Shown: piece by piece, positions 27,501-36,879 of the stretch | Layout: each line of letters begins with the position of its first letter | Position numbering within the stretch: position 1 is the first letter of the stretch | NCBI RefSeq assembly: GCF_900176435.1 | Contig: NZ_FWYE01000003.1 | Location: forward strand, 62,001 to 126,000 | Length of the DNA stretch: 64,000 nucleotides | Direction of reading: 5' to 3' | Origin: Picrophilus oshimae DSM 9789 | Lineage (GTDB): Archaea; Thermoplasmatota; Thermoplasmata; Thermoplasmatales; Thermoplasmataceae | The notes under the pieces: generated by a model | Seen by the model: the letters and a program-made list of their open reading frames with translations, nothing else | The model's database searches: none | Told to the model about the DNA's origin: nothing | Translations under genes and position numbers: made by a program

Positions 27501-28740
27501 CGGCAACCTAACAAGCAATAAGGTCATAGTATACATAGAGCCACAGGCAGGTAATTTCTATCCTGATCTGCACATCGTCTCTGGAAAATATCTTGTTGGA
27601 AACGTTGAATTCAGCGACATGAAGTACGTGAACTTCGTTAACATATCGATAGGCAGTGCCCCGGGAGAATACAAAAATGTTACATTTGCACCTGAATTCT
27701 ATGATTACGTTCCGGAGTTATACTTTGTAAATGGATACTATATAACGGTATATAAAAAGGTACCTGTAAGCGGAGTATTCAATGGAATAATACCTGTTAA
27801 TTTAACAATACCGTCTGGAAACGTTGATCTCAGGATGGTTGCATCCGGGTACAATGATCTATCATTTGAATTTTCATTCTTTGGCTTTGTATTCTTAATC
27901 CAGGATATACAGAGCCCGATAGTCTGGTCAGATCCGTATATAATATTCAATGCTGGAACACTACCGCATCTAGATATATCCGGTCCATCAGGCATGGTTT
28001 CAGGCAATATAACATTAAACTATAATGCATCATCGAATGAGAATATATCATCATCTGTAATAGAAATAGCATACGCTGGCGGTTACAGGATACTAAGAAG
28101 CGATGCAGGGCTTTCAGGATCAATAAACATAAACACACTAAATCTGCCGGATGGTTACTATATGATTAACTACATTGTAACAACGAACACAGGTTTAACA
28201 TCAAAGGCCTCGGATTTAATATACATAGATAATACAGCTGAAAAGCTCCAGGCAGAGCTTAACAATATAATGGCAGAGTATAACAGCACGGTCTCTGAGC
28301 TAAAGCAGCTCCAGTCAAGATTAACCAGCGAGAAAAATCTTAACAGCAATTTAACATTAAAAATATCGGAATTAAATAATAATCTGTCGTTAATGAAGCT
28401 TGACCTTGTATCAATGGAATCAAGGTACAATGCAACATACAATGAACTTGAATCTGCACAGGCAAATCTTACAAAGTATATAGAATTAAATGCAAGCAAT
28501 ACAGTGACAATAAACAATCTTGAAAATGAAATCTCGGATTACAAGGCTAACATAACAATGGAAAAGAATACAATATCATCACTTGAATCAAAGATATCAT
28601 CAATGCAGGCCGAGATCTACAAAATGAGGCACCCAACAGTAACATCGATAATAAACGATATCGGCGGATACACAACCTTAATAATAATAGGTTTGATGGC
28701 CGTGGTTATAGGTTTAATAATAGCATACAGAAAGAAATAA
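24580..28740 (+). CDS. Sedolisin (S53) protease with coiled-coil stalk and C-terminal membrane anchor
   Basis: A 1386-residue cell-surface protease. Signal peptide about 1-34. Pro-kumamolisin domain about 60-200. Catalytic domain about 310-690 with Glu372 and Asp376 (TLETALDIE), the oxyanion aspartate in SGDYG (Asp469) and nucleophile Ser609 in GGTSFATP. A long beta-rich region rich in Asn/Thr/Ser glycosylation sequons follows, then a heptad-like coiled coil (about 1235-1355) and a final TM segment ending YRKK. S53 enzymes act in acid, fitting an acidophile. The coiled coil would hold the enzyme away from the membrane. It has an unusual structured leader and a clear ribosome binding site. Confidence 0.93.
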   Translation: MKNSYKKIAAYSMVAIFIASLFFVGASIGHVQSAPGRDNAMVTVQKPVITGNTKTFGNFELINEESKMNLNATVTVTLSFKNSLSSYINEISNPSSPLYRNYLNIDEIGSEFGLSQSTYNMIASYFSNYNIKVYKSPARLTMSLSGTVSQFDKAFNTKIGAFAIEYKSKGMWIPLFGNNSGLNGNVSVSPLIYVNTGDLSLPEYISQYIGGISGLDGAMAAPALVMPFNMTPRSGVQPSITGNGSYNNPYTLSQIQNITYANYTWALNSETPTNAAFENPSGGYQFLFPSTMHVLTGASNLWSGKTTIDSEPDLGQGITVAVIEVGDLPLSWLQEFAKQVWNNSNQVTSRLSVINLLGANLFDGYIYGWTLETALDIEYIAAMAPDAHIDLVAVPNPDFSSFDYAYQYIADHLTSGNNATDSVTITSNSYGADEITTALEGAPMYITVEDTLLSELNAVGVTNFFASGDYGSYASLCEYGATSAGIPAIATGSTSVGGGQLTAESNGVEFPDTGVYALSTLYNIEMQVAPATGVASFTYWSYGFGFSGTFKGYVGGGFGQSAMLSQPWWQNALDTYSSGARMDPVISGTAAFNMSVYTGIWNIFYGGTSFATPISAGEWALIEEQAKMAYGTAAMGDINPLLYGAHNAYEAHVTAFYNNPFIDMENIGKGFNYGPVNSFDWYYFNLSINEPSDPVVPWWTFTINGPEGNGWSYLQGLGMIKVNTMDLELIGQLPTIDHSLLNEPFKVLMVTPSGLEPFIYLQGGKTYTFKILLSDGQPGSYYTVEAYSGGAGNGVYGGGNITMITTNSNGMFNYTPVYNYSSPSMSASEYGYFYVTTPASSYWSFSQFAVKAKNETGNLTLGVTNALGDLSYNIAEVPMFTDTMTGYYNYFGATGIVELNGMPVSGAVVHEVSLNNSEFSAEDSGLPVSSYAPGVQIGTFLSDGRGMFNYWTDSSLAEFNGPVYTQVEELYATYGNLTSNKVIVYIEPQAGNFYPDLHIVSGKYLVGNVEFSDMKYVNFVNISIGSAPGEYKNVTFAPEFYDYVPELYFVNGYYITVYKKVPVSGVFNGIIPVNLTIPSGNVDLRMVASGYNDLSFEFSFFGFVFLIQDIQSPIVWSDPYIIFNAGTLPHLDISGPSGMVSGNITLNYNASSNENISSSVIEIAYAGGYRILRSDAGLSGSININTLNLPDGYYMINYIVTTNTGLTSKASDLIYIDNTAEKLQAELNNIMAEYNSTVSELKQLQSRLTSEKNLNSNLTLKISELNNNLSLMKLDLVSMESRYNATYNELESAQANLTKYIELNASNTVTINNLENEISDYKANITMEKNTISSLESKISSMQAEIYKMRHPTVTSIINDIGGYTTLIIIGLMAVVIGLIIAYRKK

Positions 28741-28742
28741 AC

Positions 28743-29588
28743 TTAATTTTTATATTTTATAAATCTATTTTTTAAAGAGCCCAGTTTTTCTATTTTTACC
28801 TCTATTGTTTCATTGTTTTTTATCCAGTTCTTTTCATTAGTGCCAAGGATAACCCCTTCCGGTGTTCCTGTCGATATTACATCGCCAGGCATTAATGTAA
28901 GGTATTTTGATATATAGCCTATAAGATATTTTATATCAAAGATCATATTCCTTGTATTTGAATGCTGAACTGTATCGCCATTGCGCAGCGTTCTTATATC
29001 AAGGTTCATTGGGTCATTTACCTCATCCTTTGTTACTATGAACGGGCCATTCGGATAAAAACCATCAGGAATTTTTCCAAGAAGCCACTGGCTTGTCCTG
29101 TACTGGAGATCCCTGGCAGATACATCATTTGCAATGTAATAGCCAAAGACGTAATCCATGGCATCGTTTTCATCCACGTTCCTTGCCTTTTTACCTATGA
29201 CTATGCCAAGCTCACCCTCATAGTCGATGCTATCAGAGAAATCAATTATTATATCATTTAAATGCCCGGTCAGTGTATTATTAAACTTGCTGAAAAGTAC
29301 CGGGCTTTCAGGTATCCCTGATCCGGTCTCAAGTGCATGCTCTTTATAATTTTTGCCCACGCATATGATCTTTTCAGGATTGCTGATGGCCGGGCCATAT
29401 TTATCGATCCCAGTTTTAATGCATGTATTATAATGGTTCTTTAAATACTCTAAAGCATCATTGTTTTTTATCAAATCTGTTGTATTATTAATATTAAATT
29501 CATTTAAAAGATCCGGACATGAGTATATATCATGATTATAGATGATTACACCAATCTTATTATTTATATATCCATTTCCTATCCTCAT
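28743..29588 (-). CDS. Fumarylacetoacetate hydrolase family protein
   Basis: A 281-residue FAH-fold enzyme. The metal-site and core motifs are visible: KIICVGKNYKEHALETG, DYEGELGIVIGKKARNV, NDVSARDLQYR, GDVISTGTPEGV. Family members cleave or decarboxylate 2-keto acids (acylpyruvases, 2-keto-3-deoxy acid enzymes). Its start overlaps the HxlR gene stop by 4 nt, so the regulator and the enzyme are in one operon. The true substrate is not evident. Confidence 0.88.
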   Translation of the reverse strand: MRIGNGYINNKIGVIIYNHDIYSCPDLLNEFNINNTTDLIKNNDALEYLKNHYNTCIKTGIDKYGPAISNPEKIICVGKNYKEHALETGSGIPESPVLFSKFNNTLTGHLNDIIIDFSDSIDYEGELGIVIGKKARNVDENDAMDYVFGYYIANDVSARDLQYRTSQWLLGKIPDGFYPNGPFIVTKDEVNDPMNLDIRTLRNGDTVQHSNTRNMIFDIKYLIGYISKYLTLMPGDVISTGTPEGVILGTNEKNWIKNNETIEVKIEKLGSLKNRFIKYKN

Positions 29589-29929
29589 TGATCATCCTCC
29601 ATCAGATCAAATAGACCATATATTAATTCTAGAAGCTTTTTGCCCTTTTCTGTTAATCTGTATTTAACATGCACAGGTCTCGATGGTATTATTACCCTTT
29701 CAATGATGTTATAATTCTCAAGACTGGATAAATACTCTGAAAGCGTTGTCTGGTTTATTTTTAACAGTTTTTTAATCTCATTGAATGATCTTCCATCGCC
29801 AATGTTCATGATTATTAAAGGCGTCCAGCGCCTCATTATTTTATTGTAAATCCTAAATGTGTTTTCATCAATTTTTTTATTCTCTATTAATACCTGGTAG
29901 TTCAATTTAAACTCACCTGCTCTATTCAT
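29585..29929 (-). CDS. HxlR-type winged-helix transcription regulator
   Basis: A 114-residue regulator. RWTPLIIMNIGDGRSFNEIKKLLKINQTTLSEYLSSLENYNIIER matches the HxlR helix-turn-helix (shown in part), with VKYRLTEKGKKL as the wing. No HxlR-type cysteine is present in the N-terminal region. It is first in the operon ahead of the FAH enzyme, and a TTTAAATA box about 22 nt upstream suggests a leaderless start. Likely controls its own operon. Confidence 0.85.
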   Translation of the reverse strand: MNRAGEFKLNYQVLIENKKIDENTFRIYNKIMRRWTPLIIMNIGDGRSFNEIKKLLKINQTTLSEYLSSLENYNIIERVIIPSRPVHVKYRLTEKGKKLLELIYGLFDLMEDDQ

Positions 29930-30312
29930 AGCACTTTCTGGTATTTAAACATGTTTTCAATTAATAGATCATCGAATGGTTAAATATATCACAAAAATAA
30001 AAGCATGGAAAGATTTAATGAATATATAATATAAAGCCCGTTTTTTGCATCGCAACAGGTTTTTATATTAAAAATGATATGGCAGCCAGGCATAATTCAA
30101 GGCAGGTTAAGGTTCAACAATGATGAATGGCCATTTATATATTATAATATTTCAATAATATGCACAGAACATTAAAACAATTTTTAATTCATATAATTTA
30201 ATATAAATCGAGATTCATTTGCAATGGCATTGATAAAAAGCATGATTTTATTTCATGAAAAAAAGTAATTTGTGTAAATATTTTGGTAAAAACCTTAAAA
30301 ATCGATTAATTA
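29930..30312. other. Intergenic region, no clear gene
   Basis: It holds the promoter of the HxlR gene at its left end. A 33-codon frame at 30074-30175 (plus) starting MIWQPGIIQGRL is possible but has no proper promoter spacing or ribosome binding site. An ATGATGA (30118-30124) resembles a C box, but no matching D box was found. Otherwise AT-rich. Confidence 0.4.
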
Positions 30313-31389
30313 TTATAAATATATTAATGGTATCTCCATCTCCTCAGGAAGCAAGCTGCTGTGTGCCCCAAGCATCCTGTACTCCCTTTCATTCAGTGAG
30401 TAATGATATATATTATTCGATGTTGCAGCCGTTATTATCTCAGGCAGGTTTATCCTGTTATTTATCCTGCCAAGCATGTTTTTATAATTCTCTGATCTTT
30501 TAAATATTAGCATTTCATGGTAGTTATCATTTATGTAACTGGAAACATCGTTGTAAAAGAAAAGAACACGTGCATCACCAAATGGCGGGAGTAATAACAT
30601 ATCAGATAATGATTTATCCTCATTTAGGTTTATAATATCCGAGACCTCTATATGTCCATGATCTGCAGTGATCAAAAACGTGTAGTCTGTGTATTTCTCC
30701 GATATTCTCTTTATCATTGATAATATGTACCTTGCAGATTCTATTGTATAATCATCATATGGCCCAAGCTTATGCGCAACAAGGTCCACGTAAGGCGCAT
30801 AAAAGCTTATAAAATCGTGCCCGGATTTTAATTCCCTTTCAAGAAGACGCAGGCCGTGATAGAATGTATTGTATGACTGGCTTTGTACATTTCCATATAT
30901 AAGATTTGAATATGAACTGTGATTTATATTTGATGGTATTATATTCACAACGTCAGTGCCATTGTTGATTAATCTCTCCATTGCAGATTCAAAATTGAAT
31001 ATCTTTTTTATGGGAATGGCCTTTTCCATGGAATCCCTTATGTATGCAGATGATGAAGTGTATCCCAGTGTGTTTATTATGCTGCCAAGTTCTTTTATAT
31101 AAACCTGGTATCCTATTATACCGTGCTCCCCAGGATACATATTTAAAAATATTGATGCAAGGACATTGGCAGTTGTTGATGGAAATACCGTGTTTATTTT
31201 CATGGATTCCATTTTAATGCCAGTTCTCTCGTATATGTTCCAGCCAAGCCCATCGAGCAGTATAAAACAGACACGTTTTTTCAATTTTAAATCCATGGTT
31301 TTTGATGAGACCTTTATGCCAAAATGTGAAAAGATTGAGCTTGAAAGCTCCATTATTGAATTCTCGTAGATATCATAATTTATATCCAT
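30313..31389 (-). CDS. Alkaline phosphatase superfamily phosphodiesterase/nucleotide pyrophosphatase
   Basis: A 358-residue soluble enzyme with the type I phosphodiesterase metal sites: LLDGLGWN (metal Asp), FPSTTANV with the threonine nucleophile, FYAPYVDLVAHKLGP, and TADHGHIEV. It hydrolyses phosphodiester or pyrophosphate bonds, for example of nucleotides or lipid intermediates. No signal peptide is visible. It stands alone and is divergent from the M13 peptidase. Confidence 0.85.
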   Translation of the reverse strand: MDINYDIYENSIMELSSSIFSHFGIKVSSKTMDLKLKKRVCFILLDGLGWNIYERTGIKMESMKINTVFPSTTANVLASIFLNMYPGEHGIIGYQVYIKELGSIINTLGYTSSSAYIRDSMEKAIPIKKIFNFESAMERLINNGTDVVNIIPSNINHSSYSNLIYGNVQSQSYNTFYHGLRLLERELKSGHDFISFYAPYVDLVAHKLGPYDDYTIESARYILSMIKRISEKYTDYTFLITADHGHIEVSDIINLNEDKSLSDMLLLPPFGDARVLFFYNDVSSYINDNYHEMLIFKRSENYKNMLGRINNRINLPEIITAATSNNIYHYSLNEREYRMLGAHSSLLPEEMEIPLIYL

Positions 31390-31462
31390 AATCCGGTAAT
31401 CTATATTACATTATATAATTTTGCTGGCAAAATAATATATATAAAAAAATACATAATGTTGC

Positions 31463-33367
31463 ATGGATAAAGAAAACATTGGTTTTTCTCTGGAATATAT
31501 GAACCGCAACATAAATCCTGATGAGAATTTTTATGAATACGCCTGCGGAAAATGGCTTGAAAGGACTGTTATACCGGCGCACAGGTCAAGGTATAATACG
31601 TTCATGATGCTCTATGAACGAAACATGGAGATACTAAAAGACATATGTGAAAGGTCATCAAGAAATCCAAAAAACAGCGTGGAAAGAATTGTTGGCGATT
31701 TCTATGCATCTGCAATGGATATCGATTTAATAGAGAAAAACGGCTCAAGGCCATTAAAAAAGGTTTTTGAGATCATTGATAACATCTCTTTCGATAAACT
31801 GCCCGAGGATCTTGCCAAGCTTACAATGTCTGGAATACCAATTTTCTTTGACATTGGCTCTGAGGGTGATTTAAAAAACAGCGATGTGTATGCCCTTTAC
31901 ATATCCCAGGGCGGCCTATCACTTCCTGACCGTGATTATTATATAAATGATATGTTTTCAGGCGTTATATCAAAATTCAATGATCACGTAAAGAACATGA
32001 TGGACATTCTTGGATATTCAATAGATTACAAGAATTTAATAAACATTGAAAAGAGCCTTGCAGAACATAGCAAATCAAGGGAGGATCTCAGAGATCTGGA
32101 AAAACTGTATAATAAGATGAGTATAAATGATCTTGATGAAAGGTATAATAATCTCGGAATATCAAGGTATTTAAATAGTCTTGGTGTCAATGCCGATTAT
32201 GCCATAGTTACAACACCGGATTATCTATCATTTTTAAATGATTTTATAAAAGGTGTTGATATAAATGATATAAAAGAATACTTTAAATGGCACGCAATTA
32301 ACGCATATGCACCATACCTTTCCAATGACTTTGTAATGGAGAACTTTAACTTCTTTGGCAAAATATTAACAGGCAAGGAAAAAATAGAGGAACGCTGGGA
32401 AAGGGCCATAAGGGTTATCGATTCATCCATAGGCGAGGCCCTTGGTGAGCTATACGTGAATGAGAGGTTTGGTCCCGAGGCAAGGCAAAAGGCCGAAACA
32501 CTGGTTAATGATGTGCTATCGGCCTTTAAATCAAGGCTTGAAAACATAGAATGGATGAGCAATGAAACAAAGAAAAAGGCCCTGGAAAAATTATCCATGT
32601 TTAAAACAAAGATAGGCTATCCAGATCATTTCAGGGATTACTCATCAATTGAGATAAGAAGGGATGATTACCCAGGAAACGTGCTAAGATCCATGGTCTT
32701 TGAATTAAAGAGGCAGTTAAACAGGATAGGCAGGCCGGTTGACAAGGGTGAATGGGAGATGACGCCTCCAACAGTCAACGCATATTACAATCCTGTTAAC
32801 AATGAAATAGTGTTCCCGGCAGGAATACTGCAGCCTCCGTTTTTTGATCCCGGGGCATATGATGCGGTTAACTATGGTGCAATAGGCACTGTAATAGCCC
32901 ATGAGATAACCCATGGCTACGATGATCAGGGAAGCAATTTCGATGGCCACGGGAACATGGTCCAGTGGTGGAATGATAACGACAGGCAAAAATTTAGGGA
33001 ATTATCTGAAAAAATAAAGAAACTTTACAACGGTCTTGAGATAATACCTGGCGTAAAACTAAACGGCGGCCTAACCCTTGGGGAGAACATAGCCGATATT
33101 GGCGGTGTTCTAATAGCATATGATGCATTAAAGATGAGGGTAAATCTAAACGAAAAGTTAAACGGATTAACAAATGAGCAGATCTTCTTTATATCATACG
33201 CACAGATATGGAGGGAAAAGGTAAGGGATGATGAGGTAAAAAGACTTGCAACGATAGATCCGCATTCACCAGGAAAGTTCCGTGGTCAGATACCGGTTTA
33301 TAACCATCCAGCATTTGAAAGGGCATTTAATTCAAAGAGGAAACGTGATAAGATAATAATATGGTAA
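31463..33367 (+). CDS. M13 (neprilysin-type) zinc metallopeptidase
   Basis: A 634-residue peptidase. Zinc motif HEITH in VIAHEITHGYDDQG (about residue 478), third ligand region GENIADIGG, and the substrate-binding NAYYNP. The C-terminal region ends IIIW where mammalian homologues end in CxxW. No signal peptide or TM anchor is seen, so it acts inside the cell, probably on oligopeptides. M13 enzymes are uncommon in archaea but known from Thermoplasmatales. A TATA-like element precedes the start. Confidence 0.93.
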   Translation: MDKENIGFSLEYMNRNINPDENFYEYACGKWLERTVIPAHRSRYNTFMMLYERNMEILKDICERSSRNPKNSVERIVGDFYASAMDIDLIEKNGSRPLKKVFEIIDNISFDKLPEDLAKLTMSGIPIFFDIGSEGDLKNSDVYALYISQGGLSLPDRDYYINDMFSGVISKFNDHVKNMMDILGYSIDYKNLINIEKSLAEHSKSREDLRDLEKLYNKMSINDLDERYNNLGISRYLNSLGVNADYAIVTTPDYLSFLNDFIKGVDINDIKEYFKWHAINAYAPYLSNDFVMENFNFFGKILTGKEKIEERWERAIRVIDSSIGEALGELYVNERFGPEARQKAETLVNDVLSAFKSRLENIEWMSNETKKKALEKLSMFKTKIGYPDHFRDYSSIEIRRDDYPGNVLRSMVFELKRQLNRIGRPVDKGEWEMTPPTVNAYYNPVNNEIVFPAGILQPPFFDPGAYDAVNYGAIGTVIAHEITHGYDDQGSNFDGHGNMVQWWNDNDRQKFRELSEKIKKLYNGLEIIPGVKLNGGLTLGENIADIGGVLIAYDALKMRVNLNEKLNGLTNEQIFFISYAQIWREKVRDDEVKRLATIDPHSPGKFRGQIPVYNHPAFERAFNSKRKRDKIIIW

Positions 33368-33475
33368 TAATTTTTTTATATAATCAACGCAGAAAATTGT
33401 ATTGACCATGCCGATAATTTGTGGATAAATAGCAATTTGAATATGATTTTATATAATTAATAATACCATGATAAA

Positions 33476-34243
33476 TCATGAGTAAAATGAGTAATTATAA
33501 ACGACCATAACATTCACATTTGGATCAACAGATCTGCATTTATCTATGATGGCCTTTGCATTCAAAAGATTTTCAGATAGCAGAACTGCAAGCCCGTAGT
33601 TTTGATCCTCAACGTTTATTATTGATATATCATTTATAATATTTTTTAACTCATTGAACCTTGATGAGAATATTGCAAAGATTGAGATATCCGTCATTGA
33701 TAGATCTATTATTGGTATTACGTTTATTAAATGTTTTTTCATTAAATAGTCTATTCGCCTGTTAACGAACTTATAGCTAAGGTTAAGATCATTTGCTATA
33801 TCTGATGCAGGCTTCCTTGGATCCTTTTTTAATTCATCTATTATTAACCTGTCGTTAGGTGTTATGTTTATATTATCATTAATTCTTGGTATGTATTCCA
33901 TTGTTAAATTACCAAGCTTATTTTTTATATCTTTTATTCTGTCTATTATCTCATCGTATGTTCCGTAAATACCATAAATACTTATCTCCTCAAGACATGA
34001 TATCTCGGCAAAGATATTTTTTAAATCGTACCTGCTTTTAACCGCAACGAAGGCCTTGCTAAGATTTTGCAGTGACGGATCAATGTGCAGCACAAATTTT
34101 TTTATTATACCAGATGAAACCATCTTATCGAATCTGTATTTTAAAACCTGCGGCGATATCTTTAATTCATTTGATATTGCCCTCTGTGAGGAACGACCGT
34201 CCTTTAAATAATAGTAAATTATCCTCTTGTCTATTTCATCCAT
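33476..34243 (-). CDS. Lrp/AsnC-like regulator with two helix-turn-helix domains
   Basis: A 255-residue protein. The first HTH (about 4-45: DEIDKRIIYYYLKDGRSS, then AISNELKISPQVLKYRFDKM) and the second (about 130-175: NDRLIIDELKKDPRKPASD, then IANDLNLSYKFVNRRIDYL) each precede a variable ligand-type region. It is third in line after moaA and moaD, with 29 nt between, so it may be co-transcribed with Mo cofactor genes. The effector is unknown. Confidence 0.8.
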   Translation of the reverse strand: MDEIDKRIIYYYLKDGRSSQRAISNELKISPQVLKYRFDKMVSSGIIKKFVLHIDPSLQNLSKAFVAVKSRYDLKNIFAEISCLEEISIYGIYGTYDEIIDRIKDIKNKLGNLTMEYIPRINDNINITPNDRLIIDELKKDPRKPASDIANDLNLSYKFVNRRIDYLMKKHLINVIPIIDLSMTDISIFAIFSSRFNELKNIINDISIINVEDQNYGLAVLLSENLLNAKAIIDKCRSVDPNVNVMVVYNYSFYS

Positions 34244-34272
34244 GGAAAGAAAATCATAATTCGTTAAAAAAC

Positions 34273-34500
34273 TTATCCACCGCTGACAGGCGGGAAGACT
34301 GCTATTTCATCACCATCTTTTATAATGCAATCGTCAACGTATCTTTTGTTAACTGCAAAGAGCAGATCCATGCTTTTTAAATCATTATGTCTTTCATATA
34401 TAATTTTTTTCAATTCTGTCAGGCTTCCTTTGTAATCAATGTATTCATTATCTGTGCCTGATCTATCCCTGGCGGCTGCAAAATATATGATTCTTATCAT
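34273..34500 (-). CDS. moaD: Molybdopterin synthase small subunit / MoaD ubiquitin-like
   Basis: A 75-residue beta-grasp protein ending in PPVSGG, the Gly-Gly tail that is adenylated and thiocarboxylated. It supplies sulfur for molybdopterin. Three nt after moaA in the same direction. Works with MoaE (36840). Confidence 0.92.
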   Translation of the reverse strand: MIRIIYFAAARDRSGTDNEYIDYKGSLTELKKIIYERHNDLKSMDLLFAVNKRYVDDCIIKDGDEIAVFPPVSGG

Positions 34501-34503
34501 TGA

Positions 34504-35469
34504 TTACCTCCAGTACGGTATCCTGTTCTTAACTGCCTTGATATATAAATCTCTTAGATAATCATCGTCAAAGCTCTTTATGTCGAAATAGTCATTATCT
34601 CTAAGCAGGCAGGTTTTGAATTTACCGTCCGCCGTTACCCTTAACCTGGTACAGTGCATGCAGAAATCACTGTTGTGCATTGGCATGACAACCTCAACCC
34701 TGACAATGCCGTCCTTCCAAGGTATTGAATAAACAGGCCTGTTATGTAATGTATTTTTTTTGTATTCTATGGATTTTTTCATTAAATCATCATTTATGTT
34801 TCTTAAATCGACATGGTATTTAATATATTCATAGGAGTTTTCCATATTCCTTGGTGCCTCGTACTCTATCAATTGAAGCACGGCATCGTTTTCAAGGCAG
34901 AAGTCCATCATATCATTGATCTTATCGTCATTTATGCCCTTTAAAACAACGAAGTTTACCTTTACAGGCTCAAGACCTGCAAGGTGCGCGGATTTAATTC
35001 CATCTATGACATCTGGCCTAAAATTCCTTGTATTTCCTGTTATTTTAAGGTAATCATTATCGTTTAATGCATGCATTGATATATTAATTCTTTTAAGGCC
35101 CGCATCCTTTAATTCGTATGCAAGCTTATGGAGCATAACACCATTTGTGGTCATTGAAATATCATCAACATGCCTCTTTATTCTTTTTATTATATCTATT
35201 ATATCGTGCCTTAAAAGTGGCTCACCACCTGTTATCTTTATTCTGGAAACACCGAATGATGCCGCAACTCTGACGACCCTTTCTATCTCATCCGGTGTCA
35301 TATAGCTTAAATTCCTGTCAGTGCCCTCCATGTGGCAGAACATGCAGTTGTAATTGCATATTGCATTTACCTGAAGTCTTAAACTGTTAACAGGTCTTTT
35401 AAAGTTATCGTATATATATGAAACATGATCCATCATATATTTATATATGTTAAAATCACTATAAATCAT
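34504..35469 (-). CDS. moaA: GTP 3',8-cyclase (MoaA), radical SAM
   Basis: A 321-residue radical-SAM enzyme that starts Mo cofactor synthesis from GTP. N-terminal cluster motif CNYNCMFCH, GGEPLLR, and the C-terminal second cluster CMHC followed by TCLLRD. The C-terminal end lacks the usual GG tail and ends IPYWR. First gene of moaA-moaD-(lrp-like). Its product passes to MoaC, encoded at 37755. Confidence 0.94.
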   Translation of the reverse strand: MIYSDFNIYKYMMDHVSYIYDNFKRPVNSLRLQVNAICNYNCMFCHMEGTDRNLSYMTPDEIERVVRVAASFGVSRIKITGGEPLLRHDIIDIIKRIKRHVDDISMTTNGVMLHKLAYELKDAGLKRINISMHALNDNDYLKITGNTRNFRPDVIDGIKSAHLAGLEPVKVNFVVLKGINDDKINDMMDFCLENDAVLQLIEYEAPRNMENSYEYIKYHVDLRNINDDLMKKSIEYKKNTLHNRPVYSIPWKDGIVRVEVVMPMHNSDFCMHCTRLRVTADGKFKTCLLRDNDYFDIKSFDDDYLRDLYIKAVKNRIPYWR

Positions 35470-35535
35470 TTGTTATTTTAAAAACTAAAAAATTTATATC
35501 GTTCTAATATTAATGTTTATTATCACGGTGATTCA

Positions 35536-36879
35536 ATGATTAACAATGATTTTGAAAAGATTAATAGATTCATTTTAAGCAACGATAACAGGTATGGCAT
35601 TTTTATTATAATAATAGTTTCAGCAAGCATATTTCTTGATGTCTGGGATCTAACATCACTGTCATTTGTTTTAACATTCTTTAAATCATACTTTTCATCA
35701 GCCAGTGGATTTTTAATAGGTATTTCAGTGGCATCGGCAAATATTGGTGCCATAGCCGGTTCATTTTTAAGTCCATACATGACGGAATCCCTTGGCAGAA
35801 GGAGGATGCTTTTAATAAACATGGTAATTTTTATCATATCGGCCATTGTAATATCAATTTCAAATAATATAATATATGTTATAATATTTAGAATAATAAT
35901 GGGATTTAGCATAGGCAATGATGTTGTTACAGGCTTTACATATATATACGAATACACAAGTGAAAAACAGAGATCATCATTGTATCCACTTTGGGCCTAT
36001 GCGTTTTCAGGTGTTGCACTCCTGGCGATTTTAACAGTTTACATACTTTATTATATCCTGCCGCATTATTATCTATGGAGATCAGTTTTCATCATTGCAG
36101 CACTATTTGCACTTGTGATCCTTACCTTGAGATATAAATTGCTCGAGACGCCATTATGGTTATACAAACATGGCAGGAACGATCAGCTTGAGTATGTGCT
36201 AGAGAACGTTTATAAAAAGCATATTGAAATAAAATCAAGATTTTATTACAAACCAAATTTTTATGATATGATAAGGATGTTCAAAAACAATGAATATCTT
36301 ATGCTTTTTACACTATCATTGAATGGCATAGTTGGATTCATTGGCTGGGGATTTTCATTCTATGTTACCTATATGCTCTTTGAGCTGCATGTTTACTCAT
36401 TTGAATCAATACTTGCCATTGATGCGTTAATATACGGCTTTGGCCTCCTGGGTGCAATTTTATCAAGATTCTTATTTAAAATGTATGGATCTTACAGGCT
36501 TTCAGTAACATCATCATTTATCGCGGCATTTTGCATAATGCTTTTGCTTCTGGCATTCTTCGGATATATTAATTTAATTGCCGTGATACCATTAACAATA
36601 TTGATAATATTCTTTAATTATCTTGGTCCAATGGCATACAATGCGGTACTTAACAATAACATAGATCCAATGTACAGGAGCCAGGCAAACGGCTGGAATT
36701 ACATGTTTAACAAGATTGTCGAGGCAATAAGCGGCCTGTCAGCCGGAATAATAATAATTGAAATCGGTGATGTATATAATACATTAATGCTGTTTATAAT
36801 AATAATGATTTTTTCTGTAATGGCATTAATATCAGGCCGTTATTTAAAATCTGATTTCCAGAGTTCAGAATCATTATAA
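35536..36879 (+). CDS. MFS transporter, metabolite:H+ symporter type
   Basis: A 447-residue carrier with 12 predicted TM segments. MFS signature ESLGRRRMLL after TM2 and RIIMGFSIGNDVVTGFTYIYEY after TM4 fit the sugar/metabolite porter family. It sits within the Mo cofactor genes but in the opposite direction. Its end overlaps moaE by 40 nt in a convergent arrangement. Substrate unknown; molybdate is not expected for this family. Confidence 0.82.
   Translation: MINNDFEKINRFILSNDNRYGIFIIIIVSASIFLDVWDLTSLSFVLTFFKSYFSSASGFLIGISVASANIGAIAGSFLSPYMTESLGRRRMLLINMVIFIISAIVISISNNIIYVIIFRIIMGFSIGNDVVTGFTYIYEYTSEKQRSSLYPLWAYAFSGVALLAILTVYILYYILPHYYLWRSVFIIAALFALVILTLRYKLLETPLWLYKHGRNDQLEYVLENVYKKHIEIKSRFYYKPNFYDMIRMFKNNEYLMLFTLSLNGIVGFIGWGFSFYVTYMLFELHVYSFESILAIDALIYGFGLLGAILSRFLFKMYGSYRLSVTSSFIAAFCIMLLLLAFFGYINLIAVIPLTILIIFFNYLGPMAYNAVLNNNIDPMYRSQANGWNYMFNKIVEAISGLSAGIIIIEIGDVYNTLMLFIIIMIFSVMALISGRYLKSDFQSSESL

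Noticed and set aside
30118-30124. C-box-like ATGATGA, possible C/D box guide RNA
   Set aside because: No D box (CTGA) or C'/D' pair at the proper distance and no stem joining the ends.
30074-30175. 33-codon frame MIWQPGIIQGRL
   Set aside because: No ribosome binding site, TATA-like run too close to the ATG, no recognised family; left as intergenic.
33468-33481. CATGAT-AA-ATCATG palindrome after the M13 peptidase gene
   Set aside because: It overlaps the 3' end of the Lrp-like gene and is short and AT-rich; not enough to call it an operator or terminator.
36840-36879. Convergent overlap of moaE and MFS gene as a special feature
   Set aside because: Short convergent overlaps recur in this compact genome (also 16319-16327, 39522-39546, 53070-53098, 56194-56223) and need no special explanation.
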